DNA from: Pararhizobium sp. A13
GTDB lineage: Bacteria > Pseudomonadota > Alphaproteobacteria > Rhizobiales > Rhizobiaceae
Assembly (NCBI RefSeq): GCF_040126305.1
Contig: NZ_CP149510.1
Span: 2,801,001-2,865,000 of the forward strand
Length of the DNA: 64,000 bases
Direction of reading: 5' to 3'
Below the pieces are notes generated by a model. That model was given only the letters and a program-made list of their open reading frames with translations. It was not told the DNA's origin and did no database searches. Position numbers and translations under genes: made by a program. This document shows positions 18,052-26,062 of the stretch, piece by piece (position 1 is the first letter of the stretch; the number at the start of each line of letters is the position of its first letter).

Positions 18052-18088
18052 AACAACAAAAGCCCGGCGATGCCGGGCTTTTGTTGTT
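18052..18088. terminator. Strong bidirectional intrinsic terminator
   Basis: A 17-base-pair perfect stem (18052-18068 with 18072-18088) has the three-base loop GAT. The arms carry AACAACAAAA and TTTTGTTGTT, giving T-rich ends in both directions, and it separates two convergent genes. Confidence 0.92.
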
Positions 18089-18104
18089 GGGCGGATGAGC
18101 ATTC

Positions 18105-18371
18105 CTACCGGATTTTGATCCGGATCGGATAGCGTCCAGAGGGCGATGTGACATGCACATGGATTTGCGCGGCGGGTTGGGTCGAGCGCCAGGCCCGCGC
18201 GCCATGTGTCAGGAGCAGCGTCACCAGATCCTTCGTTTTCGACTTGGGGCGACTGCCGAGTTCGGCGATGCGCATGGCCGCTTCATGCAGAGGATGCAGG
18301 CCGTAGCGCGGCGCCTTCCTTTTCTTGTCCGGAGCGGGCGTCATGCCCGGCCCATTCTCGTTCATTCCCAT
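18105..18371 (-). CDS. Small conserved hypothetical protein (88 aa)
   Basis: I do not recognise this 88-residue basic, soluble protein. The N-terminal 20 residues are low-complexity (MGMNENGPGMTPAPDKKRK). The middle (YGLHPLHEAAMRIAELGSRP) looks helical and the C-terminus (HVHVTSPSGRYPIRIKIR) looks like beta strand. ATG 18371 has GAGG six bases upstream, supporting translation. It lies between the terminator at 18052-18088 and the D,D-carboxypeptidase gene on the same strand. Confidence 0.6.
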   Translation of the reverse strand: MGMNENGPGMTPAPDKKRKAPRYGLHPLHEAAMRIAELGSRPKSKTKDLVTLLLTHGARAWRSTQPAAQIHVHVTSPSGRYPIRIKIR

Positions 18372-18450
18372 AACTGACCTCGTTACGCAAAACCAAATCC
18401 GAGGAGGACCGCCGGCAAACGCTCGCCGGCGATCGAAACTTCAATACACG

Positions 18451-19932
18451 CTATTGCAGGCTGGCCCAGCAGGCGAAACCCTTGCGCTTCAGCGTCTTAC
18501 AGGCGTTCACGGCCTTGTCCTGATTGGCGAACCCGCCGAAGCGCGCCCGATAGAGATGACCGTCGCCACTGGCAAAGGCCACGGTAAAGGGCGTTGCGCC
18601 GCGCAGGGCCTTGCCGCCCTTGTCCTTGGCGTTTTCGAGCAGCGTCATTGCCTGGTCCTTGTCCGGTGTCGCGCCGATCTGGATGACCCAGCCGGCAGGC
18701 GTCGATTCGGTGGCGGCCGGCGTTTCGGTTGCAGCCTTGGCAACGGAATTAGTGATCTGGTTGTCGACAGCGGCAGCCGGGACCGGTGCAGCCTTGGCAA
18801 TCTTGCGGCTCTGGGCTTCCAGTGTATTCGGCACGATGGTTTCGTTCAGGACCGGATTGGCGCCGACCTTTGCCGGCTCGGCATAGGCGACTTCGATGCT
18901 CTTGGTGGTTTCGCCACTGTAGCGGAAATCCGGGACGGGGCCGTCGTTCGGCAGGTTGAAGCTGCCGCCGGTCGTGGCAACCGCGGCTTCGGCCGGCTGC
19001 TCTACGGCTTGCGCCTGCATGGTCGGCGCATCAGCCGTTTGCGCAATCAGGTCACCGCCGCCGCGGCGCGAGGCCGCCGGCAGGTATTTGGCGACGAGGG
19101 AGCGCATCTGCGCGTCGCGGGCGCCGCCGGATTTGCCGCCGAGCACAACGCCGACAATGCTGCGGCCATCGGCTTGGGCGGATGTCACAAGGTTGAAGCC
19201 AGCGGCGCGAGTGTAGCCGGTCTTGATGCCGTCGACGCCGCGGACATTGCCGAGGAGACGGTTGTGGTTGCCGATCGTCTGCTTGCCGAAGCGGAAGCTG
19301 CGTGTTGAGAAATAGGAGTAGTACTGCGGGAAGTGCTGGCGAAGCGCGATGCCGAGGCGCGCCTGATCGCGCGCCGTCGTCATCTGCGCGGTGTTCGGCA
19401 GGCCGTTGGCATTGCGATACGTGGTGCGGGTCATGCCGAGCGCACGAGCCTTGTTGGTCATGATCCGACCGAAACGATCTTCCGAGCCGCCGAGCAGCTC
19501 GCCGAGCGCGGTTGCAGCATCATTTGCCGAGCGGGTAACCAGGGCAAGGATCGCCTGTTCCACGGTGATCGAATTGCCGGCGCGCACGCCAAGCTTCGAC
19601 GGTGGCTCGGCTGATGCATGCTTGGAGAAGGGAACCGGTGTGCTCGTGCTGATCTTGCCGGCTTCAAGCGCTTCAAAGGTCAGGTAGAGCGTCATCATCT
19701 TGGTAAGCGAGGCCGGGTAGCGAAGGCTATCGGCGTCCTCGCTGTAGAGGACCTTGCCGGTCTTGGCGTCAACGACGATGCCGGCATATTGCGCTGCTGC
19801 AGCGGTGGAGATGGTCGTCAGCGAAGCGGCCAGCGAGACCAGCAGCACCCGGCAGGTTTTCTGCAAGAATGGGACAATGGTGCGTTGAACGGAACCGTTG
19901 AATATGGATTTGGACACTACACTACTCTTCAT
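18451..19932 (-). CDS. D-alanyl-D-alanine carboxypeptidase (DacA/DacC-type PBP) with C-terminal SPOR domain
   Basis: This 493-residue protein has a signal peptide (hydrophobic segment about 28-47 ending AAAA) and acts in the periplasm, trimming pentapeptide side chains of peptidoglycan. The penicillin-binding triad is complete: S75-LTK, S135-AN and K237-TG. A variable linker (about 300-405) leads to a C-terminal SPOR domain (GWVIQIGATPDKDQAMTLL to the end), which binds denuded glycan and targets proteins to the septum. The SPOR module in place of the usual C-terminal PBP5 domain suggests a role at division sites. ATG 19932 is the start. Confidence 0.93.
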   Translation of the reverse strand: MKSSVVSKSIFNGSVQRTIVPFLQKTCRVLLVSLAASLTTISTAAAAQYAGIVVDAKTGKVLYSEDADSLRYPASLTKMMTLYLTFEALEAGKISTSTPVPFSKHASAEPPSKLGVRAGNSITVEQAILALVTRSANDAATALGELLGGSEDRFGRIMTNKARALGMTRTTYRNANGLPNTAQMTTARDQARLGIALRQHFPQYYSYFSTRSFRFGKQTIGNHNRLLGNVRGVDGIKTGYTRAAGFNLVTSAQADGRSIVGVVLGGKSGGARDAQMRSLVAKYLPAASRRGGGDLIAQTADAPTMQAQAVEQPAEAAVATTGGSFNLPNDGPVPDFRYSGETTKSIEVAYAEPAKVGANPVLNETIVPNTLEAQSRKIAKAAPVPAAAVDNQITNSVAKAATETPAATESTPAGWVIQIGATPDKDQAMTLLENAKDKGGKALRGATPFTVAFASGDGHLYRARFGGFANQDKAVNACKTLKRKGFACWASLQ

Positions 19933-20128
19933 TCTTTTTCACAAATGTCGTCCGGGCGTGGCCTCCAGAAACGACCGTTCTCAAAACTCTATCGGGATAG
20001 CGTTACCAATCGGTTTATGATGAATGATTGGTTTCCGTATTCCGCCGGTTGAATTGCATTTCGCTACAAAATCAGCCGCAGGTCTGGCCGAGAGAATGAC
20101 GGGCGAAGCCACCGAAAAATGGGGAATG

Positions 20129-20860
20129 TCATGGGGCGAGCTTGCTATTCACGTAGTTGAGGACGGCCGTCTCGATGGCTTGCCATTGTGGCAGCAATTG
20201 GCTCGAAAAGCGGTAAAGCACAACAAGATCGTGACCCGCATGAATATCGCGCTGGCAATCGGCGCTGGTGGACATCGCGGGCGTCGCCGGCAGGATACAG
20301 CGCACGGTATAGGCCGTGTCTCTGTTACGGTCCGCCGTGAAGAAGACTTCCTGGCCATAACCGGAATTCTCCTTCATCGCATGGCGTTGCAGACCGGCCG
20401 GGCCGGGCAGGGCCGCACCTTCGAAAAGATGCTGATAGATCGGCTCCAGCCGCCCCGACATGTCGCGCGACATCGTGCTCTGGGAAATTTCGAGAAAGAC
20501 CAGCGATTCCGGACGATTGACATCGTTGAAGAGCGAGCGGGTCTTGTCGGTGTAGCCCTGCATGCCGGGCCACGTGAGATAGAGGTCGGTCCGCTCGGCC
20601 ACGCCGGTCATGCGTTGCTCTTCAAAGCGGATCACGTTGGACGGCAGCCGAAGGTGATCCTGTCCAATGAAGATATCATTATTTTCGGTACTCGTCGTAT
20701 GTCCCGCCAGCGCCAGGTTTTCACCATACCAGCGCCCGGCAACGCTAATGCCCGCGGTCAATAGGGCGAGGCTGGCGACCATGGCCGTCAGGCGATAGAC
20801 AAACCGCGGGGAGATCAGCGGCCCGTGATCCTCAGCGGTGGTTGCAGGATTGGCTGTCAT
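20129..20860 (-). CDS. Hypothetical single-pass membrane protein (243 aa)
   Basis: I do not recognise this 243-residue protein. One hydrophobic helix lies at about residues 24-44 (YRLTAMVASLALLTAGISVAG), preceded by a short cytoplasmic N-terminus, so most of the chain is probably periplasmic. The stretch RTDLYLTWPGMQGYTDKTRSLFNDV is rich in aromatic residues, and two Cys residues (TVRCILPA and SADCQRD) could form a disulfide. Rhizobial proteins of this layout are common but uncharacterised. ATG 20860 is the chosen start; the gene stands alone. Confidence 0.72.
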   Translation of the reverse strand: MTANPATTAEDHGPLISPRFVYRLTAMVASLALLTAGISVAGRWYGENLALAGHTTSTENNDIFIGQDHLRLPSNVIRFEEQRMTGVAERTDLYLTWPGMQGYTDKTRSLFNDVNRPESLVFLEISQSTMSRDMSGRLEPIYQHLFEGAALPGPAGLQRHAMKENSGYGQEVFFTADRNRDTAYTVRCILPATPAMSTSADCQRDIHAGHDLVVLYRFSSQLLPQWQAIETAVLNYVNSKLAP

Positions 20861-21000
20861 CGGTGGGTCGCAACCTTGCTCTCGTTAACAGGTGGTATAA
20901 ATTCCAGCCGGATGCGTCCCGAAATGAAACAGCCTGGACGGCACGGAACTTGCTGATTGGCAGGGTGACTTCAAGGCTGCTGCAACATGGTTAATTTTCA

Positions 21001-21324
21001 ATGAATTTTGCGACGATCTTCCTTCTGCTGGCTGCCGGATTTGGCGTCTCTTTCATTGTTCTGGATGTCAGCCGGGTCGCGGGCCGCCGCCACTGGCCAT
21101 CATCGTATGATGTGACGAGTGACAATTTCCGGCCGTTCGCCATATTCCTGGCACTGTTTGCCGGGCCGGCCCTGTTCGTGCAGGCGCTGTGGCGGATGCT
21201 CTTGTCCGGCGGTGCGCGGATCAGCGACGGTATCCTTGGCGTCGCGATCGCCTGCGGATGGGCCTGCTGCTACGGGCTATTGATTGTACAATGCGTCCGT
21301 CTCTCCGGTCTGCCGGCACCCTGA
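21001..21324 (+). CDS. Small hypothetical membrane protein (107 aa)
   Basis: This 107-residue protein has three hydrophobic helices (about 3-24, 44-68 and 77-98) and very little soluble sequence. I recognise no motif of known function. It starts with ATG 21001 and has only a weak ribosome-binding site in AT-rich sequence. It converges on the transglutaminase-like protease gene, separated by the hairpin at 21360-21388. Confidence 0.65.
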   Translation: MNFATIFLLLAAGFGVSFIVLDVSRVAGRRHWPSSYDVTSDNFRPFAIFLALFAGPALFVQALWRMLLSGGARISDGILGVAIACGWACCYGLLIVQCVRLSGLPAP

Positions 21325-21359
21325 TTTTTGCTGCAATTGGCCGCGCGGCGCAAAGAAGA

Positions 21360-21388
21360 GGCCGGTTCCGGGGACAGCGGAACCGGCC
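21360..21388. terminator. Hairpin between convergent genes (probable terminator of the BTLCP gene)
   Basis: GGCCGGTTCC (21360-21369) pairs perfectly with GGAACCGGCC (21379-21388). On the minus strand the stem is followed by TCTTCTTTG, a modest T-rich tract. On the plus strand no T-run follows. Confidence 0.55.
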
Positions 21389-21491
21389 AAGAAGGCTTGG
21401 TCTGGGACGGGGATTGGGGACTGACCGAAGCCCTCTCAGACGCGGGCCGGGCATCCTGAGCCGACCCGCGAATGTCTCATGTCCGTGAGGA

Positions 21492-22100
21492 CTACTGGGT
21501 CACGCTGCCGACGGCGACCGTGCGGCCATCCTGAAGCTTTACCCACCGGCCGGAATTCTGTTCCGATTGCCGCTTGAGAAAGGTGTATTCGGTCTCCGAC
21601 CACAAAAGCACCTTGTTGCGCATGTTGTCGAGCACGAAGTCGCCGCGATCGGTGCGCACGGTGAGAACCGCGTGGCCGTCGCCGTTCGGTTGCAGCACGA
21701 CGGTGATCAGAAGGTCGGAGGGCGAAAAGCCGGCGTCAATCAACCGCTTGCGCTTCAAAAGCACGTAATCTTCGCAGTCGCCGACTTGGTCGGGATAGGC
21801 CCAATACTCTTCGACGCCGTAGATTTCCTTGTCCGTCATCGGCGTCACCGCCTGATTGACGTCGTAGTTGACCTCAAGGATCTTCTTCCAGCCGTCGCGG
21901 GTCAGGACGGCCGGTGCCGAACCGCCCGGATTGGACCGGCACTCCTGCGGCAGGTTGCGGCAGAATTCGTAGTGCCCGACCGGCGGATTGGTCGCGCCAT
22001 CGGTGGTCATGTTCGCTGGAAACGCGAGCGCCGAATGCGCTGCGACTGCAGAGAAGAGTGCTCCGATGAGGCCCGCCTTCAGGAACGTTTTCGTTGTCAT
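21492..22100 (-). CDS. Transglutaminase-like cysteine peptidase (BTLCP family), exported
   Basis: This 202-residue protein begins with a signal peptide (MTTKTFLKAGLIGALFSA, cleaved near HSALAF) and matches bacterial transglutaminase-like cysteine proteinases (DUF920). The triad is visible: Cys in QVGDCEDYVLLKR, His in GDGHAVLTVRT and Asp in FVLDNM. Family members such as LapG cleave surface adhesins in the periplasm, but no adhesin or LapD partner is nearby. ATG 22100 is preceded by GGGGAGA, so the longer reading frame is rejected. A 642-base gap lies upstream. Confidence 0.9.
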   Translation of the reverse strand: MTTKTFLKAGLIGALFSAVAAHSALAFPANMTTDGATNPPVGHYEFCRNLPQECRSNPGGSAPAVLTRDGWKKILEVNYDVNQAVTPMTDKEIYGVEEYWAYPDQVGDCEDYVLLKRKRLIDAGFSPSDLLITVVLQPNGDGHAVLTVRTDRGDFVLDNMRNKVLLWSETEYTFLKRQSEQNSGRWVKLQDGRTVAVGSVTQ

Positions 22101-22742
22101 GCTTGTCTCCCCGTTGTGGCTAGACAATGACACCGAGATTTTTATTGCTCGCGAAAATTGGAAGTAAAATAAAGTACAAAACAGATTGAAATAAGTATAA
22201 AAGTCGAACTTAACTTGATTAAATGTTGCGATTCATTTGATTCAATTATGTGTAAATTTTGATGCATTTTCCGCGTGCATATGGGCGGTTTAAGCGATGG
22301 GAAACCATCTATATGGCGGAAAAATCGATGTTTTCGACAATCAGCATGTGCGGCGAAAGGTGGGGCAGCGGCGTGAACTCGAATGGCCGGCGCTATTCGG
22401 GGCGACAGGGTCGTGTCCCGGATAGACTTTGTTTACCAGAATGTTTGCTGCCTTTGACCGGAAGTAGCGGTAAAACAGGCGAAATTATTTTTTGTTCCGG
22501 CACGAAAAATTGTGGCCGGATGAAGAAATCTGAAAAATCGGGGCCTTTGCGAGCTGGCGTATGTACCAGATTGGGGCGTTTTTCGGCGGGCCTCCGCGCG
22601 TCGGCGGACGTGACTTGGCGCTTGCCCGTCGGAGGCACGCCGCGAAGCGCGACGCCATGCGGGTCCGCATGGCGATCTTGCGCCGAGATGTGCGTGGTTG
22701 CGTCGTATCTGCCGGGGCGAGGCTCGGTACGTTACGGCGTGT
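22101..22742. other. 642-base gene-free interval with an AT-rich block and hairpins
   Basis: The first part (about 22135-22260) is markedly AT-rich compared with everything around it. It probably holds the promoter of the BTLCP gene. Further along are a near-perfect stem (CCGGCAC with GTGGCCGG, about 22498-22520) and a perfect nine-base-pair hairpin GCCATGCGG/CCGCATGGC (22654-22673). No open frame here resembles a real protein. Confidence 0.5.
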
Positions 22743-23351
22743 CTAGAGAAACTCTCTCAGAGCTTCGCGCGATTGGACCCCGAGGAATTCGATCGCCATG
22801 CCTTCCTGGAAATGGCGGACGACGCGGCCCTTCATGCTGCCGAGCAAGACGGCTGTGCCGAGTGGCAGGCGGGTTTCGATGTCGACGGCAGCGCCGGACA
22901 GCGACAGGTCGATGATGCGGCAGACATATTTGCTGCCGTCGTCGAGCGTGATTTCGGTGCGGGTCTTGCGGGGCGCAAGACGATCATGCCGCCGATCTTC
23001 CGGCAAGCCGAGCTCGTGCTTGTTGGCAATCCAGGTCAACTGGGCGGCGAGCTTTTCGCGCTTTCGGTCGGTCGCATTGATCTGGATGACGAAGGCGTTT
23101 TCGGCAAGACGCGAAACAGTGCCTTCCAGGCGGCCGACATGATCGACATAGGCGATGATGCGTTCGCCGGTGCGCGGCCGCGCGTCGCAGGTGAAAAGAA
23201 CGTCGCCCGGTGACATGTCGATCGCGGTGCATTCGAATTCGTCGTGGTTCGCAAGCATGAGCCGACCGGTCAGGTTCACCGAAACGCGTTGAAATGCGCT
23301 TTCGTTGTGCTGCTTGGGGCCGGCAGTCTGCGGTTGCTGAAACGAATACAT
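22743..23351 (-). CDS. Tandem PilZ-domain protein
   Basis: This 202-residue cytoplasmic protein contains two PilZ-like domains. The first (about 20-95; FQRVSVNLTGRLML, then DMSPGDVLF) is degenerate. The second (about 118-190) has the cyclic-di-GMP signature: RLAPRKTRTE (RxxxR) followed by DLSLSGAAVDI (D/NxSxxG). It is therefore likely a c-di-GMP receptor, with the first domain serving dimerisation or a partner. ATG 23351 is preferred; TTG 23378 would add nine residues. No cyclase, motility or cellulose gene is adjacent, so the output is unknown. Confidence 0.88.
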   Translation of the reverse strand: MYSFQQPQTAGPKQHNESAFQRVSVNLTGRLMLANHDEFECTAIDMSPGDVLFTCDARPRTGERIIAYVDHVGRLEGTVSRLAENAFVIQINATDRKREKLAAQLTWIANKHELGLPEDRRHDRLAPRKTRTEITLDDGSKYVCRIIDLSLSGAAVDIETRLPLGTAVLLGSMKGRVVRHFQEGMAIEFLGVQSREALREFL

Positions 23352-23472
23352 GACCACACTTATGCGATGTCCATCCAAGTCACAGCTTTACCCTCTTCCG
23401 GTTAACAGAAGGTTTTTTTCGTGCTTCCGGTTGCAATTCGTGATTCCGGTTGCAAGCGGTTCGATGCCCAAT

Positions 23473-23515
23473 GCATGTCGCCCAAAAGTGCACAGCGGTT
23501 TTGGGGGCGACATGC
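23473..23515. repeat. Rhizobial palindromic repeat element
   Basis: GCATGTCGCCCAAAA (23473-23487) pairs with the arm at 23499-23515, leaving a two-G bulge, around a loop reading GTGCACAGCGG. I remember very similar palindromes (GCATGTCG, CAAAAGTG, CAGCGGTTTTG) as widely dispersed in rhizobial genomes. It lies one base beyond the PAS gene stop codon and can serve as its terminator. Confidence 0.65.
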
Positions 23516-23516
23516 G

Positions 23517-24146
23517 CTAGTCGCGCCGACCGCCTTCGAAGACGCGCAGATGAAGAACGCGGCGGATCGCGCCGGCTAGACCGTTGTCCGCAACAGGGCG
23601 CGGACTTGCGGGCAGGGAGATTTCGGGACGGTTCTGTAAAAATGGGCTGGTCTTTTCGATATCGAGTACACGAATTCCGCCAAGATCGAGGAAGTTGACG
23701 GGGGTCGCCCCAAGCCAATGTGGCCGCGACAGCGGAACGAGCGCACCGATGATGCGATCGACACTGCCGTCGGGAGACCTCAGCGGCAGCAGGACAAGTT
23801 CGGTTGGCAGATGATCGGCCGTGCCGGCGATGGCCGCGGCCGTCAGGACGACGGGAGCCTTTTGTGCCATGACGTCGCCGGCGATTCGCTCAAGCCGGGT
23901 CGTCTGTTCGCCAAGCCACAGCGCGTCGAACCTCGAGCCGCGCAACTCGCGGGCAAACAATGCACAGATGCGCGTACCGGCCAATCGGAAGCGAATTTCA
24001 CCCCGTGGCGTTTTTTCCAGGATGAAGAGATCCGGCAGAATATGCCGAATGTCGGCAGGCTCGATCTGGCCGCGGGCCGGCACGTCGCGATGTCCTCGCA
24101 ACTCGTCCCAGTAGGCGTAGACCTCGATTGTGGTTTTGCTGCGCAT
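23517..24146 (-). CDS. PAS-domain protein (PAS_5/DUF1239 type)
   Basis: This 209-residue protein has a PAS_5-type domain spanning roughly residues 10-150. Signatures are YWDELRG near the start, ADIRHILPDLFILEK, FRLAGTRICALFARELRG, and a late LLPLRSPDGSVDRIIGAL. The family is common in alphaproteobacteria as a stand-alone sensor-like domain with unknown output; no kinase, cyclase or helix-turn-helix domain is attached. ATG 24146 is chosen because AAGAG lies just upstream and the upstream extension does not look like protein. The stop codon abuts the palindromic repeat at 23473-23515. Confidence 0.83.
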   Translation of the reverse strand: MRSKTTIEVYAYWDELRGHRDVPARGQIEPADIRHILPDLFILEKTPRGEIRFRLAGTRICALFARELRGSRFDALWLGEQTTRLERIAGDVMAQKAPVVLTAAAIAGTADHLPTELVLLPLRSPDGSVDRIIGALVPLSRPHWLGATPVNFLDLGGIRVLDIEKTSPFLQNRPEISLPASPRPVADNGLAGAIRRVLHLRVFEGGRRD

Positions 24147-24249
24147 TCTCTTATTCCGTTCGAAACACTCTGTGCCGCTTTGGCACATTTGGCGGCGCGA
24201 AACTGGCCCCGCAGGAACTACGACGCGAATTCCGTGCCAGACGGATATT

Positions 24250-24399
24250 AAGGTTAATGTTTGGTTTAGATTGAAGGCGGAGTGTATCGGTGGCATTCAA
24301 GGACATCACTTCACGAAGGGTTGCCTTCGGCACACAAACTTGGGCTCGGGGTTTTGGGGGCTCACCGGCCGTTCAGTTTTTGACTGGACGGCCTTTTTT
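24250..24399 (+). ncRNA. Candidate small RNA ending in an orphan intrinsic terminator
   Basis: No protein gene precedes the terminator at 24367-24399 on the plus strand. The upstream 100 bases contain a GAAGGGTTGCCTTC stem and G-rich segments. The 5-prime end is a guess, since no promoter was identified with confidence; AT-rich sequence at about 24245-24275 could hold one. The RNA family is not recognised. Confidence 0.35.
24367..24399 (+). terminator. Orphan intrinsic terminator
   Basis: GGCCGTTCAGT (24367-24377) pairs with ACTGGACGGCC (24383-24393) through eleven positions, one being a G-U pair, and six T residues follow. It is one of the strongest terminators in the window, yet it follows no plus-strand coding gene. 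Confidence 0.85.
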
Positions 24400-24558
24400 C
24401 GTCGACAACGTCGGATGCTTTCTGGAAAAACAGGGGTATGAACGTCGTGCGAACTGCGCGAACAGATGCCGCGCCTTCGGTCGCTTTTGGCGCGCGTGTG
24501 AATCGTGTAGAGCGAGGAAATCAACGATGCGGCAGCGGATGGAACCGCAGAAGGAATT

Positions 24559-25302
24559 GTGAGCAGCATGACAGACCAACCGGAGGGCGCGACGCCGCCG
24601 CAGGATGCCGAAACGGAAAAGCCGGCGCGCGTGCGCGAACCGGCATTCAATCTGCCTGCAGGCTTGGTCGGTATCCTGGCGGTCCTGGTGGCCGTTCACG
24701 CCGTCCGCACCTATCTGCTGCCGCATTCTGTCGATGAAGAACTGATCTTCAATTTCGCCTTTCTGCCTGCGCGCTACGACCATCCGCTGGCGGAGCAGGG
24801 CCTCGCCTGGCTCTGGAGCCCGATCACCTATTCGTTCCTGCACGGATCCTGGGAACATCTGATTTTCAACGGCTTCTGGATGGTGGCCTTTGGGGCGCCC
24901 GTCATTCGCCGGATCGGTATGGCGCGTCTCGCAGTCTTCTGGTGCCTGTCGGCCGTGGCCGCGGTCGCGTTACATATCGCATTCCACTGGGGCGATATGG
25001 CCGTTGTCGTCGGAGCCTCGGGCGTCGTTGCCGGCCTGATGGGGGCTGCTGCCCGCTTCGTCTTTTCTCCCAGCGGCCGCATCAGCCGGCAGTTTGCCCA
25101 TCTGAACCGCCGTCTGTCTGTCGGTGAAGCGCTGTCGAACCGTTCGGTCGTGTTCTTCGGCGGCATATGGTTCCTCACGAACTTCCTGATCGGTTTCGGC
25201 GTCTTTGCCTTTGGCGGCGCAGCAAGCATTGCCTGGGAGGCACATATTGGCGGTTTCCTGTTCGGCTTCCTTCTGTTTGGCTTTTTTGATCCGCGGAATT
25301 GA
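24559..25302 (+). CDS. Rhomboid-family intramembrane serine protease
   Basis: This 247-residue protein has six or seven transmembrane helices and a cytoplasmic proline-rich N-terminus. The catalytic pair is visible: Ser154 in GASGVVAG and His229 in WEAHIGGFLFG. The helix-2 motif HGSWEHLIFNGFWM contains the conserved His and Asn that stabilise the oxyanion. It cleaves membrane-spanning substrates, unknown here. The start is uncertain: GTG 24559 is three bases from AAGGA and ATG 24568 is twelve bases from it. Confidence 0.93.
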   Translation: MSSMTDQPEGATPPQDAETEKPARVREPAFNLPAGLVGILAVLVAVHAVRTYLLPHSVDEELIFNFAFLPARYDHPLAEQGLAWLWSPITYSFLHGSWEHLIFNGFWMVAFGAPVIRRIGMARLAVFWCLSAVAAVALHIAFHWGDMAVVVGASGVVAGLMGAAARFVFSPSGRISRQFAHLNRRLSVGEALSNRSVVFFGGIWFLTNFLIGFGVFAFGGAASIAWEAHIGGFLFGFLLFGFFDPRN

Positions 25303-25398
25303 CCTTGGAAAGATCGGCGGTCTCGCCGAGAACCCTTGATTTTCCCAAAGCTGTAGCGCACCATTCCTGTCCGAAGGCAGCAAATCAAGAGGAGATCG

Positions 25399-25560
25399 AT
25401 GAGCTGCCGGATGGGCAAAAAACGCGACAGGAATGACATCTGTCTTGCGGATTGGTCCCCGACCGGAAAGGCGCGAATGCGCGTTTGCGGTTCGCCACTA
25501 TCCCGGTCAGACGAGGTCGCTGAAACGGGAGGTCGTGAATGTCAGTCACTGCAATTCTGA
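25399..25560 (+). CDS. Possible small protein of 53 residues
   Basis: An ATG at 25399 is preceded by AGAGGAG at good spacing and opens a 53-codon frame beginning MSCRMGKKRDRNDICLADW. It overlaps the first 22 bases of the CBS gene in another frame. The product is basic and matches nothing I know. A ten-base inverted repeat (CATTCCTGTC at 25362-25371 and GACAGGAATG at 25426-25435) encloses the ribosome-binding site and start. This could equally be a leader sequence rather than a gene. Confidence 0.3.
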   Translation: MSCRMGKKRDRNDICLADWSPTGKARMRVCGSPLSRSDEVAETGGRECQSLQF

Positions 25561-25991
25561 ATGAAAAAGGCCGTCAGGTGTTTACCGTCGATCCGCATTC
25601 GCTGGTGCGCGCTGCGGTCCGGTTGCTCCATGAAAACCGTATTGGTGCCATCGTTGTCGTCAAACCCGGTGACCGGATCGCTGGCATTTTGACGGAGCGC
25701 GACGTGGTCGCCGCTATGGACAAGTACGGCGCGGCATGTTTGGACAAGCCGGTTTCCGCCTTGATGTGGTCCAAGGTCCATAGTTGCACGGAAGAGATGA
25801 GCATCCACGACATCATGGAAATCATGAACAGCATGCGCGCGCGCCATCTTCCGGTCGAAAAGAACGGTCGCCTCGTGGGTATCGTCTCGATCGGCGACGC
25901 CGTAAGGCATCATATCCGCGCGATCGAAAGCGAGGCCGAGCACATCAAGGCCTATATTGCCGGGCAGGACGGCAAGACTGTCCACCTATAG
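25539..25991 (+). CDS. CBS-domain pair protein
   Basis: This 150-residue cytoplasmic protein is a stand-alone tandem CBS (Bateman) module. CBS1 covers about 7-68 (FTVDPHSLVRAAVRLLHENRIGAIVVV, then GILTERDVV) and CBS2 about 75-132 (SIHDIMEIMNSMRARHLPV, then GIVSIGDAV). Such modules bind adenosine nucleotides and regulate partner proteins. ATG 25539 follows GGGAGG. It has no obvious partner among its neighbours. Confidence 0.9.
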   Translation: MSVTAILNEKGRQVFTVDPHSLVRAAVRLLHENRIGAIVVVKPGDRIAGILTERDVVAAMDKYGAACLDKPVSALMWSKVHSCTEEMSIHDIMEIMNSMRARHLPVEKNGRLVGIVSIGDAVRHHIRAIESEAEHIKAYIAGQDGKTVHL

Positions 25992-26062
25992 CAGGGTATT
26001 GCTGCAGACGGCGCGGCGAAGTGTCGGATACTCCCGGCTTCGCCTGCGGCGTGCGGCCGCCG

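Larger units (their letters stand above)
24147..24558. other. 412-base interval between the PAS and rhomboid genes
   Basis: This region holds a strong plus-strand intrinsic terminator (24367-24399) that is not preceded by any plus-strand gene. That makes the 24250-24399 segment a candidate small RNA gene, listed separately. The rest, up to the rhomboid start, shows no convincing gene. Confidence 0.5.

Noticed and set aside
22259..22915. 218-codon plus-strand open frame
   Set aside because: It runs antisense into the PilZ gene and has no credible ribosome-binding site or domain.
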